The notes beneath the pieces were generated by a model that did no database searches, was not told the origin of the DNA, and was given only the letters and a program-made list of their open reading frames with translations. 64,000 nucleotides of DNA from Candidatus Mailhella excrementigallinarum (lineage in GTDB: Bacteria; Desulfobacterota; Desulfovibrionia; Desulfovibrionales; Desulfovibrionaceae), in NCBI GenBank assembly GCA_944324075.1, contig CALUUZ010000001.1:248001-312000 (forward strand). Reading direction: 5' to 3'. Shown here piece by piece: positions 8,013-15,819 of the stretch. Made by a program: the position numbers and the translations under genes. How positions within the stretch are numbered: position 1 is the first letter of the stretch; each line of letters begins with the position of its first letter.

Positions 8013-9701
8013 TTACACCTGCATACGCAGGGGGAAGCGGAAGCCTATGGCCCCGGTGGGACAGCTCGTGCGGCAGTTGGCGCAGTGCCAGCATTCGTCG
8101 CCAAAGGCCACTTCCGGACGGTCACGGTCTTCCAGATGTTTGAGTACCAGCACATAGCCGGGGCAGTCGTCCACGCAGGTTCCGCATCCCTTGCAGTGAC
8201 CGCAGTGGAAGCAGCGGGAGGCTTCCGCCATGGCCTGTTCGCGGGTATAGCCCGCGTTGATTTCACTGAAATCCAGACGATTGCAGCAGGTCTGTTTCTG
8301 CGGTTCTTCCCTTTCATACTGGCTGATGCCGTAAATTTCCGCAAAGGGCACCACATAGGGGGCTTCCCGTCCCGCCATGTCATCGCGCGGTTCAAGGGCG
8401 TTCCCGTCATTGATCACCCATACGCGGGCATCCTCTCCGGTCAGCAGGGCATGAACGCCGAAGGCCGCGCGGCGGCCGTCTCCCACGGCTCCGGCAATGG
8501 AGGCCGGGCCGGAGGAAACATCCCCGGCGGCGAATACGCCCGCCAGCGAGCTGGCCTGCCTTTCGTCCGTCACAATCCAGTTGCGCGGGGTCAGAGCCGG
8601 TTTGTCCGTTCCCATGAACTCCAGATCCGTTTTCATGCCCACGGCGAAGATCACGGTATCGCATTCCTGCGCATGTTCACCGCCGGGCACGGGGTCCAGG
8701 GAAAGCCGGCCCGCTTCATCAAAACGGCACGCGGCCACCTCGTAATAATCCACACCCGTGGCCCTGCCTTCCTTCACGCGGATGGCGGACATGGTGCAGG
8801 AATTGTGGATAATCACGCCCTCTTCCCGCGCCTGCGCCAGATCTTCCTCCGGCGCGCGCATTTCGCCTTCCTTTTCCAGGCAGATGACATGCACCTCTTC
8901 CGCGCCCAGGCGGCGGGCGGTAAAGGCGCAGTCAAAGCCTACGCCGCCTCCGCCCATGATCACGACGCGTCTGCCCACGCGGGGGCGGACGCCCAGCGCG
9001 GCCTCACGCAGAAATTCCACCGCCTTCACCGCCGTTTCCGCTCCGGGAATGGGCAGGGAGTTTTCCCTCGGCGTACCGGTGGCCACGATAACCGCGTCAT
9101 GGGCGGAACGCAGTTCCGCAAACGACACATCCCTGCCCACCATGGTGTTCACACGGGCGCGCACGCCTGTTTCCAGTATCCAGCCCACTTCCCGATCCAC
9201 CACATCGCGGGGCAGACGAAAATCCGGCACTCCGTAGCGGGGTACGCCGCCCAGCACGGGACTGGCTTCATACACCGTAACGTCATGCCCGAGCAGGGCC
9301 AGAAAATAGGCCGAAGTAAGCCCGGCCGGGCCGCCGCCGATGACGGCGACCCTTTTGCCCGTGGCAGGACGGCGTCTGAACTGCGCGGAGCCGCGCGGGG
9401 CGAGGTCATGGGCGGCGCGCTCCAGGGCGCGGGTATTCACGCAGGAGTCGAATTCTCCCCGGTTGCATTTGCTCTGGCAGAAATGCGGACATACACGTCC
9501 CGTCACGCCGGGAAAGGGATTCTTTGCCCGCAGGTAGCGCAGAGCTTCCCCGAACAGGCCTTTTTCAACAAGCGCCTGCATTTTCTGGATCGGATTCCCG
9601 GCGGGGCAGGCGTGCTCGCAGGGCGACGTGCGGAACTGTTCCTTGAGGCTGTCGCCGAAGGCGACGGGCCTGGTGATTTCTCTGCTGTATTTAGGCGGCA
9701 T
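8013..9701 (-). CDS. GltD-like NAD(P)/FAD oxidoreductase with fused AprB-like 2[4Fe-4S] domain
   Basis: A 562-residue protein. Residues about 25-105 are the GltD-type Fe-S domain (SPCEHACPAGNPI, then CPHFCQSKCNRGEFD). FAD-binding VAVIGGGPAGLTSAYFLA follows near 117, then the NAD(P)-binding VVIMGGGGVGFDCAF and the FAD-closing VFAAGDVSSGPASIAGAV. The last 80 residues add a ferredoxin: CFHCGHCKGCGTCVDDCPGY and CWHCANCRTSCPTGAI. It should pass electrons between NAD(P)H and a partner, most likely the AprA-like protein encoded 166 bases upstream. The C-terminal domain resembles the stand-alone ferredoxin of module B. ATG follows AGGAGTATCATC. Partner and direction of electron flow are inferred. Confidence 0.87.
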   Translation of the reverse strand: MPPKYSREITRPVAFGDSLKEQFRTSPCEHACPAGNPIQKMQALVEKGLFGEALRYLRAKNPFPGVTGRVCPHFCQSKCNRGEFDSCVNTRALERAAHDLAPRGSAQFRRRPATGKRVAVIGGGPAGLTSAYFLALLGHDVTVYEASPVLGGVPRYGVPDFRLPRDVVDREVGWILETGVRARVNTMVGRDVSFAELRSAHDAVIVATGTPRENSLPIPGAETAVKAVEFLREAALGVRPRVGRRVVIMGGGGVGFDCAFTARRLGAEEVHVICLEKEGEMRAPEEDLAQAREEGVIIHNSCTMSAIRVKEGRATGVDYYEVAACRFDEAGRLSLDPVPGGEHAQECDTVIFAVGMKTDLEFMGTDKPALTPRNWIVTDERQASSLAGVFAAGDVSSGPASIAGAVGDGRRAAFGVHALLTGEDARVWVINDGNALEPRDDMAGREAPYVVPFAEIYGISQYEREEPQKQTCCNRLDFSEINAGYTREQAMAEASRCFHCGHCKGCGTCVDDCPGYVLVLKHLEDRDRPEVAFGDECWHCANCRTSCPTGAIGFRFPLRMQV

Positions 9702-9867
9702 GATGATACTCCTTTTCAGATATCGGGGCTGCCCGCTCCCCTCGGAAGGGGCATGACGCCCCTGCGTCCCGGTATCCGCCCCGCATGCGACAGCAAGGCA
9801 GAACCTCTGCGCGGGCCAGGTGGGGGCTGCTCCCTTGCGGGGTATGGCCCCTGTTCAGGTCAAACGA

Positions 9868-11544
9868 CTAGAGCAGCGGGGCCTTGCCCCACTGGAACAC
9901 GGTTCCCTTTTCGCCCTTCAGCAGGAGCAGGGGTTTGGCCATGTCGGGGTTGAGCGCAGGGTAGTCCGCGACCTTGTAGACACAGCGCCCGGTTTCCCTG
10001 CGTTCCATGGTGGCCTCGATGGCGAGTTCGCACACCTTGAGTACCTCGCGCGATTCATGGCAGCGCATGAGATCGCGCAGCGTTTCCGCACGCAGGCGCG
10101 GAATCTGCCCGGAAAGGAAACGAATCTTTTCCAGCGCGCGTTCCATACCCGCCACGGAACGGCGGAAGCCCATGTAGTACATCATGACGTTGCGGGCGGC
10201 CTCCTCCAGCTCCTGATAGGAAACGGATTCATCGTCCCTTTCCGCCCGCAGGGGAGCGAACACGTCATCTTTCACCCGCGCGGCAAGATCCTCATCCACA
10301 CGCCCGGCTTCCGGGATGCCGGAAGCCTTGAGCGCCGCGCGGCGGCCCGCCTCGTACCCGCCGCACATCGCGCCGGAGCAGTACAGGAAGATGCTGCCGC
10401 AGAACAGGCCGGGAACGGAAGTTTCAAACTCGTCGTTCACCGCGATGGTTCCGCCGAAAATCAGTTCGCCGATTTCCACTTCCAGCAGCTTGTGCTGGAA
10501 GTCCGTGCCCGTGCAGTCCGCCCAGTCTCCGAAGGTGGCCTTGTCCCCGGGCATGAGAATGTACTGGAGTTCATGCACCACTTCGGGATCAACGTGCCGC
10601 ATGTCCATGTAGAAAGGAGGTCCGGAGCCCTCAAGCTGTTCCTGGAAGGTGCCCTGAATCTGATTGTTGCGTACCCCGTTTTCCCACATGGGGTCATACT
10701 TGCCCATGAAGCGTTCGCCCAGCGCATTGATTTCATGCGCGCCGGAACTGTTGATGCCGTTCATGCCGGGACAGCCGTAGCCCTTGGGCAGCATGGTGGC
10801 GCGCTGGTAGGTATCCAGCTCCGTCACTGCCGCGCCGACATCATAGCCCAGCACCACGCCCGCGCCGGTGTTGTACGGATACATCCACACATTATAGGGG
10901 TTGTGCGTGGAGTTGTTGAAACCGCGCGTGGCGGAGCGGCCCTGGGCGGACACCACCGTTTTGGCGCGCACGATGACATATTCCCCCGTACTCACGTTCC
11001 AGCCCAGCGCGCCGCATGCCCTGCCGCCGTCCGTAAGAATTTTCACCGCCATGATCCGATCCAGCACGTTCACGCCGCGGGCGCGCACAATGCGGGCCAT
11101 GACGCGCTTGATGGTCATGCCGTTGGCGATGTGACACCACCATGTGCCGGGCTGACCGAAGCCCTGGGTGCGATGATAGCGGCCGTCGGCGGTTCTGCCG
11201 AAATCCACGCCGCCCTGTTCCAGCATGTCGAGGATGGGCCGCATGTGATTGTACCAGCCGTTGGTCAGCATGGCGGGAGTCCAGCCGTTCAGGGGTTTGG
11301 CGTAAAACCTGATCAGATCGTCCGCGGAATCGAACGGCGTATCCTTTTCGTCCATGATGGCCATATAATGGTCGTTGCCGCCGCCGATGCAGCCGGAACT
11401 TTCCAGTTTGCCCTTGTCCATGAGCACGACATCGAGTCCCTGTTCCTTCGCGCCGATGGCCGCGCCGCAGCCGGAAGCTCCGGACCCGATCACCAGCACG
11501 TCGGTTTCAATCAACGTGCCGAGCGGATGCGTCGAATATTTCAT
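9868..11544 (-). CDS. AprA-like FAD flavoprotein of module A
   Basis: A 558-residue protein of the fumarate reductase / succinate dehydrogenase / AprA flavoprotein superfamily. The FAD-binding N-terminus TDVLVIGSGASGCGAAIGAK starts at about residue 14. GNDHYMAIMDE is like the AprA capping region. A second FAD contact VPGLFCGSIFLYCSGAMCGG lies near residue 380. There is no signal peptide, so it is cytoplasmic. It lacks the usual SRGAHxRxDYP fumarate-reductase motif and has ERRETGR then VADYPALN. Start chosen: AGGAGG six bases upstream of ATG 11544. It is the first gene of the minus-strand module and divergent from a LysR gene. It is probably a reductase or dehydrogenase for a small organic acid; substrate unknown. 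Confidence 0.85.
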   Translation of the reverse strand: MKYSTHPLGTLIETDVLVIGSGASGCGAAIGAKEQGLDVVLMDKGKLESSGCIGGGNDHYMAIMDEKDTPFDSADDLIRFYAKPLNGWTPAMLTNGWYNHMRPILDMLEQGGVDFGRTADGRYHRTQGFGQPGTWWCHIANGMTIKRVMARIVRARGVNVLDRIMAVKILTDGGRACGALGWNVSTGEYVIVRAKTVVSAQGRSATRGFNNSTHNPYNVWMYPYNTGAGVVLGYDVGAAVTELDTYQRATMLPKGYGCPGMNGINSSGAHEINALGERFMGKYDPMWENGVRNNQIQGTFQEQLEGSGPPFYMDMRHVDPEVVHELQYILMPGDKATFGDWADCTGTDFQHKLLEVEIGELIFGGTIAVNDEFETSVPGLFCGSIFLYCSGAMCGGYEAGRRAALKASGIPEAGRVDEDLAARVKDDVFAPLRAERDDESVSYQELEEAARNVMMYYMGFRRSVAGMERALEKIRFLSGQIPRLRAETLRDLMRCHESREVLKVCELAIEATMERRETGRCVYKVADYPALNPDMAKPLLLLKGEKGTVFQWGKAPLL

Positions 11545-11744
11545 AAGTCCTCCTGTGAAACGAATGTCATGTCGGAACAATCGGTAAAAAGGGGAAACAG
11601 ACGAACGGCGGGAACCGGATCGGAGCGCCTCCTGTCTGTCGGCCCCACTTTTGTGAAAAAACCATCATGTAAGCGGACTGAGTTGTCAAATCAAAAAAAA
11701 GAAATTATTGATTGATGAAATTCAACACTCTTCCGGAGTCTGTC

Positions 11745-12686
11745 GTGATTGAGGAATTAAGCGGAGATTTCTTCCAGCAGTTGCGCGGGTTCTATTATAC
11801 GGCCCAGACGGGCAGCATGCGCAAGGCGGCGCAGCTCATGAACCGCAATCCCTCCACCATCAGCTGGCAGATACGGCAGTTGGAACAGGCGCTGGGCACG
11901 GTGCTGTTCGACCGCTACAAAAAAAGCCTGCACATTACGCCGGAAGGTCAGCGGCTGCTGGAGTGGACCATTTCCACCTTCGAGCTGCTGCGGGGCATGA
12001 AATCGGATATCAGTTCGCCTTCGGGTATTCTGCGCGGCACGGTGAGCATCTCCAGCAATCTGCCCTTTTCCGCGCAGGTGGTGGGGATTATTTCCGTATT
12101 CCGCAAGGCGAACCCCGAAGTCAGGATAAAGATACGGCGCGCACTGACCTATGAGGTGGTGGATGACGTGGCAAGCTCACGGGTGGATTTCGGACTTACG
12201 GGCATGACCGCCGACGCGCCGAACTGCGAACTGGAGGAACTGTTCACCTCCCGGCCGCTGCTCATCGCCCCGCGCGACAATGACTACCGCCTGCCCGAAC
12301 GCCCCACGGCGGACGATATAGCCGATCTTCCGTTCATTTCCTTTCTTGCCGAGAACATGGAGGAAAGCGGCGACCCCTATTTCGATACGTCCCTGCGCTC
12401 CCTGCCGCATCCGCTGAACATTGTTCTCAGCGTCAACAACTATCATCTCATGCTGCGCTATGTGAAACAGGGGCTGGGCGTGGCCGTCATGGACGAGATG
12501 TGCCTCATGGCCAGCTCCTACGGCACGTCATGGAATGATATTGTGTCCTATCCGCTGGACGGCGTGCTGCCCATCGTGCGCTGCGGCATTCTCATGCGAC
12601 GCCACAAGCATCTCAGCCCGCAGGCTTCCGCGCTTATCGAAAAAATCCGCAGCGAGCTGCCGCGCGGGAATACACGCAGACTGTAA
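11745..12686 (+). CDS. LysR-type regulator of module A
   Basis: A 313-residue LysR protein. The N-terminal helix-turn-helix (LRGFYYTAQTGSMRKAAQLM, then NRNPSTISWQIRQLEQALG and VLFDRYKKSLHITPEGQRLL) is followed by a substrate-binding domain. GTG 11745 is preferred: it gives MIEELSGDF, aligns residue for residue with the paralogue at 17972 (MIEELNGDF), and has CGGAG six bases upstream. ATG 11715 would add ten residues without a clear ribosome-binding site. It is divergent from the module A flavoprotein, so it probably activates that operon in response to its substrate. It is a close paralogue of the LysR gene flanking module B. Confidence 0.88.
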   Translation: MIEELSGDFFQQLRGFYYTAQTGSMRKAAQLMNRNPSTISWQIRQLEQALGTVLFDRYKKSLHITPEGQRLLEWTISTFELLRGMKSDISSPSGILRGTVSISSNLPFSAQVVGIISVFRKANPEVRIKIRRALTYEVVDDVASSRVDFGLTGMTADAPNCELEELFTSRPLLIAPRDNDYRLPERPTADDIADLPFISFLAENMEESGDPYFDTSLRSLPHPLNIVLSVNNYHLMLRYVKQGLGVAVMDEMCLMASSYGTSWNDIVSYPLDGVLPIVRCGILMRRHKHLSPQASALIEKIRSELPRGNTRRL

Positions 12687-12776
12687 CGCCGTTTCAGCCG
12701 GGTTCAGGGAACAGAATACGGTTGCTCAGCTTCAGAGCATTCCGCCCGGCACGATGCGGCACTTTCCCTGACATGC

Positions 12777-12817
12777 GGGAAGGGGCGTCCCCGATAATGC
12801 GGAAACGCCCCCTCCCC
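12777..12817. terminator. Possible terminator between convergent genes
   Basis: The arms GGGAAGGGGCGT and ACGCCCCCTCCC pair with one mismatch around a 15-base loop, between the convergent LysR and ferredoxin genes. There is no U-run on either side, so the role is uncertain. Confidence 0.35.
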
Positions 12818-12839
12818 TGTGCTGTTCGCCATTCCGCAA

Positions 12840-13070
12840 TCAGCGCTCATGCGGCAGTTTGCGGAACGGAACCATGATGGTCAGCGGAATGCGGAAATCA
12901 ATGGCCCCGGCGGGGCATTGCAGCGCGCAGGCTTCCGCGTGCCAGCATTCGTCAGGATAGCGGACCACGGGTGTCTCGCCCTTCTTCGAGCTGTAGAACA
13001 CGTCCATGGGACAGACGTCGACGCACTGCCCGCAGCGGATGCACTTGTCTTTATTTATAACGGGAGGCAT
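12840..13070 (-). CDS. AprB-like small ferredoxin of module B
   Basis: A 76-residue ferredoxin. The first cluster motif is CIRCGQCVDVCP. The second is CWHAEACALQCPAGAI, where the second Cys of the usual CxxCxxCxxxC pattern is Ala, so this cluster has only three obvious Cys ligands. The C-terminal half (DECWH, CPAGAI, FRIPL) matches the end of the GltD-like protein at 8013 and resembles AprB, the iron-sulfur subunit of adenylylsulfate reductase. GGAG precedes the ATG. It lies three bases downstream of the module B flavoprotein and is presumably its electron-transfer subunit. Cytoplasmic. Confidence 0.88.
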   Translation of the reverse strand: MPPVINKDKCIRCGQCVDVCPMDVFYSSKKGETPVVRYPDECWHAEACALQCPAGAIDFRIPLTIMVPFRKLPHER

Positions 13071-13073
13071 GGC

Positions 13074-14735
13074 TTATCTCCAGGACATGACGGCTTCGCC
13101 GCCGTTCTTGCGGATGAAATGACGCTTGCCGTCAAGCATGAGGTTCTGAAGGGGGTAATCGACGCGGCGGTGCTGGCCGCGGCTTTCCCTGCGCTCGTCC
13201 GCCATCAGGAACATGGTCTCGGCCAGCTCGAACAGATTGAGCATGCCGAGGCAGTACATCAGTTCGTGCGGGTTTTCCGCCCTCAGCGTCTCCCGCGCCC
13301 GCGCATGAACGCGGCGCAGATGCGCCAGCCCCGCTTCCAGCATGGCGTGGGAGCGCAGATCCCCGCAGTAATCCCAGGCGATGTTCTCCATGGCCATCCT
13401 GGCTTCCAGCCAGTGCGCCCCGTCTTCACGGGCGCACAGTTCTTCCGCAAGATTCAGGCATTCCTCCGCTTTCGGACGCAACTGCCCGGCATCGGCAAGG
13501 CTTTTGTCCGCCGCATACGCGCGGGCCGAATCCGCCGCCCACCAGCCGGTCACGGCCGCGCCGGAAATGCCTCCGTAGCCTTCGTCTCCGGCGGCGTAAA
13601 GTCCGGGCACGCATGTTTCCGAACCGCCGTTGAAGACAATCCCGCTGGAAATGGGGAGCTTCAGCACATAGGTGGAAAATTCCACCGCGGTGTCGATCAT
13701 GTCGATGCCTTCCTGCCGGAAGTGACGCAGCAGCGTGGAGTTGCCTTCCTGACGCAGCCAGTGCTCCATCAGATCGAGCTGTTCGCGGCTCAGGCCGGTC
13801 ATGTCCATATACACGGGGGAACGCGCGCTCTTGGTATAGCTTTCGATATGGCGCTTGTTCACTTCCATGGTGATGTCCCCGTACAGGGGATCGGGTTTCT
13901 CCAGGAAGGGGCCGATGGGCACGCCGTCCCGGTCGCGCAGCACACCTTCCCAGGTGGCCTGCCCGTTGCGGCAGAAGTATTTCACGCCCGCATGCAGCCC
14001 GGGCATTTCCATATTGCACAGTTCGGCCCCGGCCCGGTAGGCCATGGCCCGGCCGTCGCCGGTCAGATTGAGCGGATTGGTGCGCATGGCCCACGCGCCC
14101 CGGTTGGCGTTGGGAAAAACGCCGTTCGGCGCACCCGTGCCCAGACATACGGCTTTGGCCCGGTACACATAGGCCTTGTATTCGCGGGTATCTATGGCGA
14201 ACACGCCCGCCGCGCGCCCCTGATCATCCAGAAGCAGCTCATAGCCCATGGCGCGGTTGTGAATCTTCACCCCCCGCTTTCTGGCCTGCTTTGTCAGTAT
14301 CGGTTTCTGATCGATGCCGTTGTACTTCAGGAAGGCGCGAGTCCGGCCCGGTACCGCGTGCCCGGCGAAGTAATATCCGCCGTCATGCTTCATGGGAATG
14401 CCCCACTCGTCCCACAGGCGCACGATGTCCCAGGTTTTCATGAAGAAAGACTTCGCCCATTCCGGCCCCATCTGGCGCAGCCGATCGCCGTTCTGAAGCT
14501 TCATGATATCGCTGATGAAGGTGGCGTAATCCCCGTGGACCTCGGGGATGTAGCAGATGAAATGATCATTGCCCAGGCCGCCGCTGCCGCTGCGCCGGGT
14601 ATCCGCCTTCTCCAGAACCACGCAGTCCATGCCCTGCTCGGCGGCGTTTATGGCCGCCATGAGTCCGGCTATGCCCCCGCCCACGCAGAGGAAGTCCGTA
14701 TCCCGCCATTCCACGCTGAATTTCTGCGTTTCCAT
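13074..14735 (-). CDS. AprA-like FAD flavoprotein of module B
   Basis: A 553-residue FAD protein of the AprA / fumarate-reductase flavoprotein superfamily. FAD binding: DFLCVGGGIAGLMAAINAAE, with VLEKADTRRSGSGGLGNDHF as the second loop. The second FAD contact is VPGLYAAGDEGYGGISGAAV. The C-terminal ERRESRGQHRRVDYPLQN carries the Arg-rich SRGxHxRxDYP motif that in SdhA/FrdA/AprA lies near the active site; the module A paralogue lacks it. There is no signal peptide. It starts four bases after the TAXI protein stop and ends three bases before the ferredoxin, so all are co-transcribed. It probably reduces or oxidises an organic acid brought in by the TRAP system. Confidence 0.86.
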   Translation of the reverse strand: METQKFSVEWRDTDFLCVGGGIAGLMAAINAAEQGMDCVVLEKADTRRSGSGGLGNDHFICYIPEVHGDYATFISDIMKLQNGDRLRQMGPEWAKSFFMKTWDIVRLWDEWGIPMKHDGGYYFAGHAVPGRTRAFLKYNGIDQKPILTKQARKRGVKIHNRAMGYELLLDDQGRAAGVFAIDTREYKAYVYRAKAVCLGTGAPNGVFPNANRGAWAMRTNPLNLTGDGRAMAYRAGAELCNMEMPGLHAGVKYFCRNGQATWEGVLRDRDGVPIGPFLEKPDPLYGDITMEVNKRHIESYTKSARSPVYMDMTGLSREQLDLMEHWLRQEGNSTLLRHFRQEGIDMIDTAVEFSTYVLKLPISSGIVFNGGSETCVPGLYAAGDEGYGGISGAAVTGWWAADSARAYAADKSLADAGQLRPKAEECLNLAEELCAREDGAHWLEARMAMENIAWDYCGDLRSHAMLEAGLAHLRRVHARARETLRAENPHELMYCLGMLNLFELAETMFLMADERRESRGQHRRVDYPLQNLMLDGKRHFIRKNGGEAVMSWR

Positions 14736-14739
14736 AGGC

Positions 14740-15783
14740 TTAATTCCCCTGGCTCAACATGGCGGAGAACGTTTCCTGCTCCGCCTTCTGCTCGTCGCTG
14801 ATCAGGCCTTTGCCTTCAAAGTATTCCCGCGCGCCTTCATGGAGGGGCGGCAGCCCCAGAGACATGACGCCCCAGTCCTTTGCCTGGCCATGCACGCCGA
14901 CCCATTCGTCACGGTGTTCCATGATCACCTTCACCAGTTCAGCGGCCAGCGCCTTCGGCATCTTCTCGCTGACCAGCAGGACGGAGCGGTACATCGGGGC
15001 GTTTTTCACCTCGTCCGTATTGCCGTAACTGCGGGAACCCGCGGGCAGGGTTTCAAAATAGAAGCCCGGGGGCATGGCGCTCTTCATGGCGGGCATCTGG
15101 TCATCGGCGGGCGTGATGAACAGACATTCGCCCTTGGCCTGCCGCAGTTCCATGACCACGTTGGTCATGGCCGGCATAATCAGCGCATCCGCTCTGCCTT
15201 CCACCACGTCGGCCACAGCCACGGTATTGTTGGCCTTGGTCAGATTGGCCTTGAGATCGGATTCTGCGAGGCCAGCGCCCGCAAGCAGGGCCTTGACGAC
15301 GGGATCGAACATGGTATTGCCGGGATTACGGGAATACACCACCTTGCCCCGGAGAGCGTTCAGATTGTGAATCCCCTTGTCCGGCGTGGTCAGCACCACA
15401 AAGGCCTGAACGCTGGTGGGCAGCAGGGTGCGCATGAAGCTCATGCGGTTTTCCTCCAGCCCGGCCATGTGGGCCAGCACGTCCGCGCCGCTGTGGATGG
15501 CGATATCCACCTCACCCTTTTCCATCATGGGCGCGAAGTTGTTGATCCCGCCGATGGGCTGCACGATGACGCGCTGAATGGGGGTATTCTTTTCAATGAC
15601 GCGGGCGATGGACGCCATGATCATGCTGGCGGGCGTGCCCGATGACGGCGCGGAAACGATCAGCCGCTTCGGCCAGGCAATCTCCTCTCCGGCGGCATGC
15701 GCGGGGGCGCCCGCCAGATACGGGGTCAGACAGGCGGCCAGCATGGCGGCGAGTCTCTTTCCTGAAATTCTCGACAATAACAT
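14740..15783 (-). CDS. TAXI-family TRAP transporter substrate-binding protein
   Basis: A 347-residue periplasmic binding protein. The signal peptide (MLLSRISGKRLAAMLAACL through APAHA) is followed by the TAXI fold: LIVSAPSSGTPASMIMASIA (GTGGVYY-like loop), VIVQPIGGINNF, VDIAIHSGADVL, then GKVVYSRNPGNTM. It would capture the substrate and pass it to the fused permease encoded immediately upstream. AGGAGG lies seven bases before the ATG. TAXI proteins bind small organic anions such as glutamate or other carboxylates; the residues seen here do not identify the ligand. Confidence 0.87.
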   Translation of the reverse strand: MLLSRISGKRLAAMLAACLTPYLAGAPAHAAGEEIAWPKRLIVSAPSSGTPASMIMASIARVIEKNTPIQRVIVQPIGGINNFAPMMEKGEVDIAIHSGADVLAHMAGLEENRMSFMRTLLPTSVQAFVVLTTPDKGIHNLNALRGKVVYSRNPGNTMFDPVVKALLAGAGLAESDLKANLTKANNTVAVADVVEGRADALIMPAMTNVVMELRQAKGECLFITPADDQMPAMKSAMPPGFYFETLPAGSRSYGNTDEVKNAPMYRSVLLVSEKMPKALAAELVKVIMEHRDEWVGVHGQAKDWGVMSLGLPPLHEGAREYFEGKGLISDEQKAEQETFSAMLSQGN

Positions 15784-15819
15784 AAGACTCCTCCTTTCTT
15801 CGGACAGGATGAGATGAAA

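Noticed and set aside
8085..9953. A 622-codon plus-strand open frame
   Set aside because: It is antisense to the GltD-like gene, whose motifs and start signal are clear; the composition is that of a shadow frame.
9820..11715. A 631-codon plus-strand open frame
   Set aside because: It is antisense to the module A AprA-like gene and shows only low-complexity His/Ala/Arg sequence.
9868..14735. The AprA-like genes as the sulfate-reduction adenylylsulfate reductase
   Set aside because: They lack aprB, qmo and sat neighbours, differ from each other strongly and are linked to organic-anion-type transporters and LysR regulators.
12819..14801. A 660-codon plus-strand open frame
   Set aside because: It is antisense to the module B flavoprotein and ferredoxin, with no recognisable domain.
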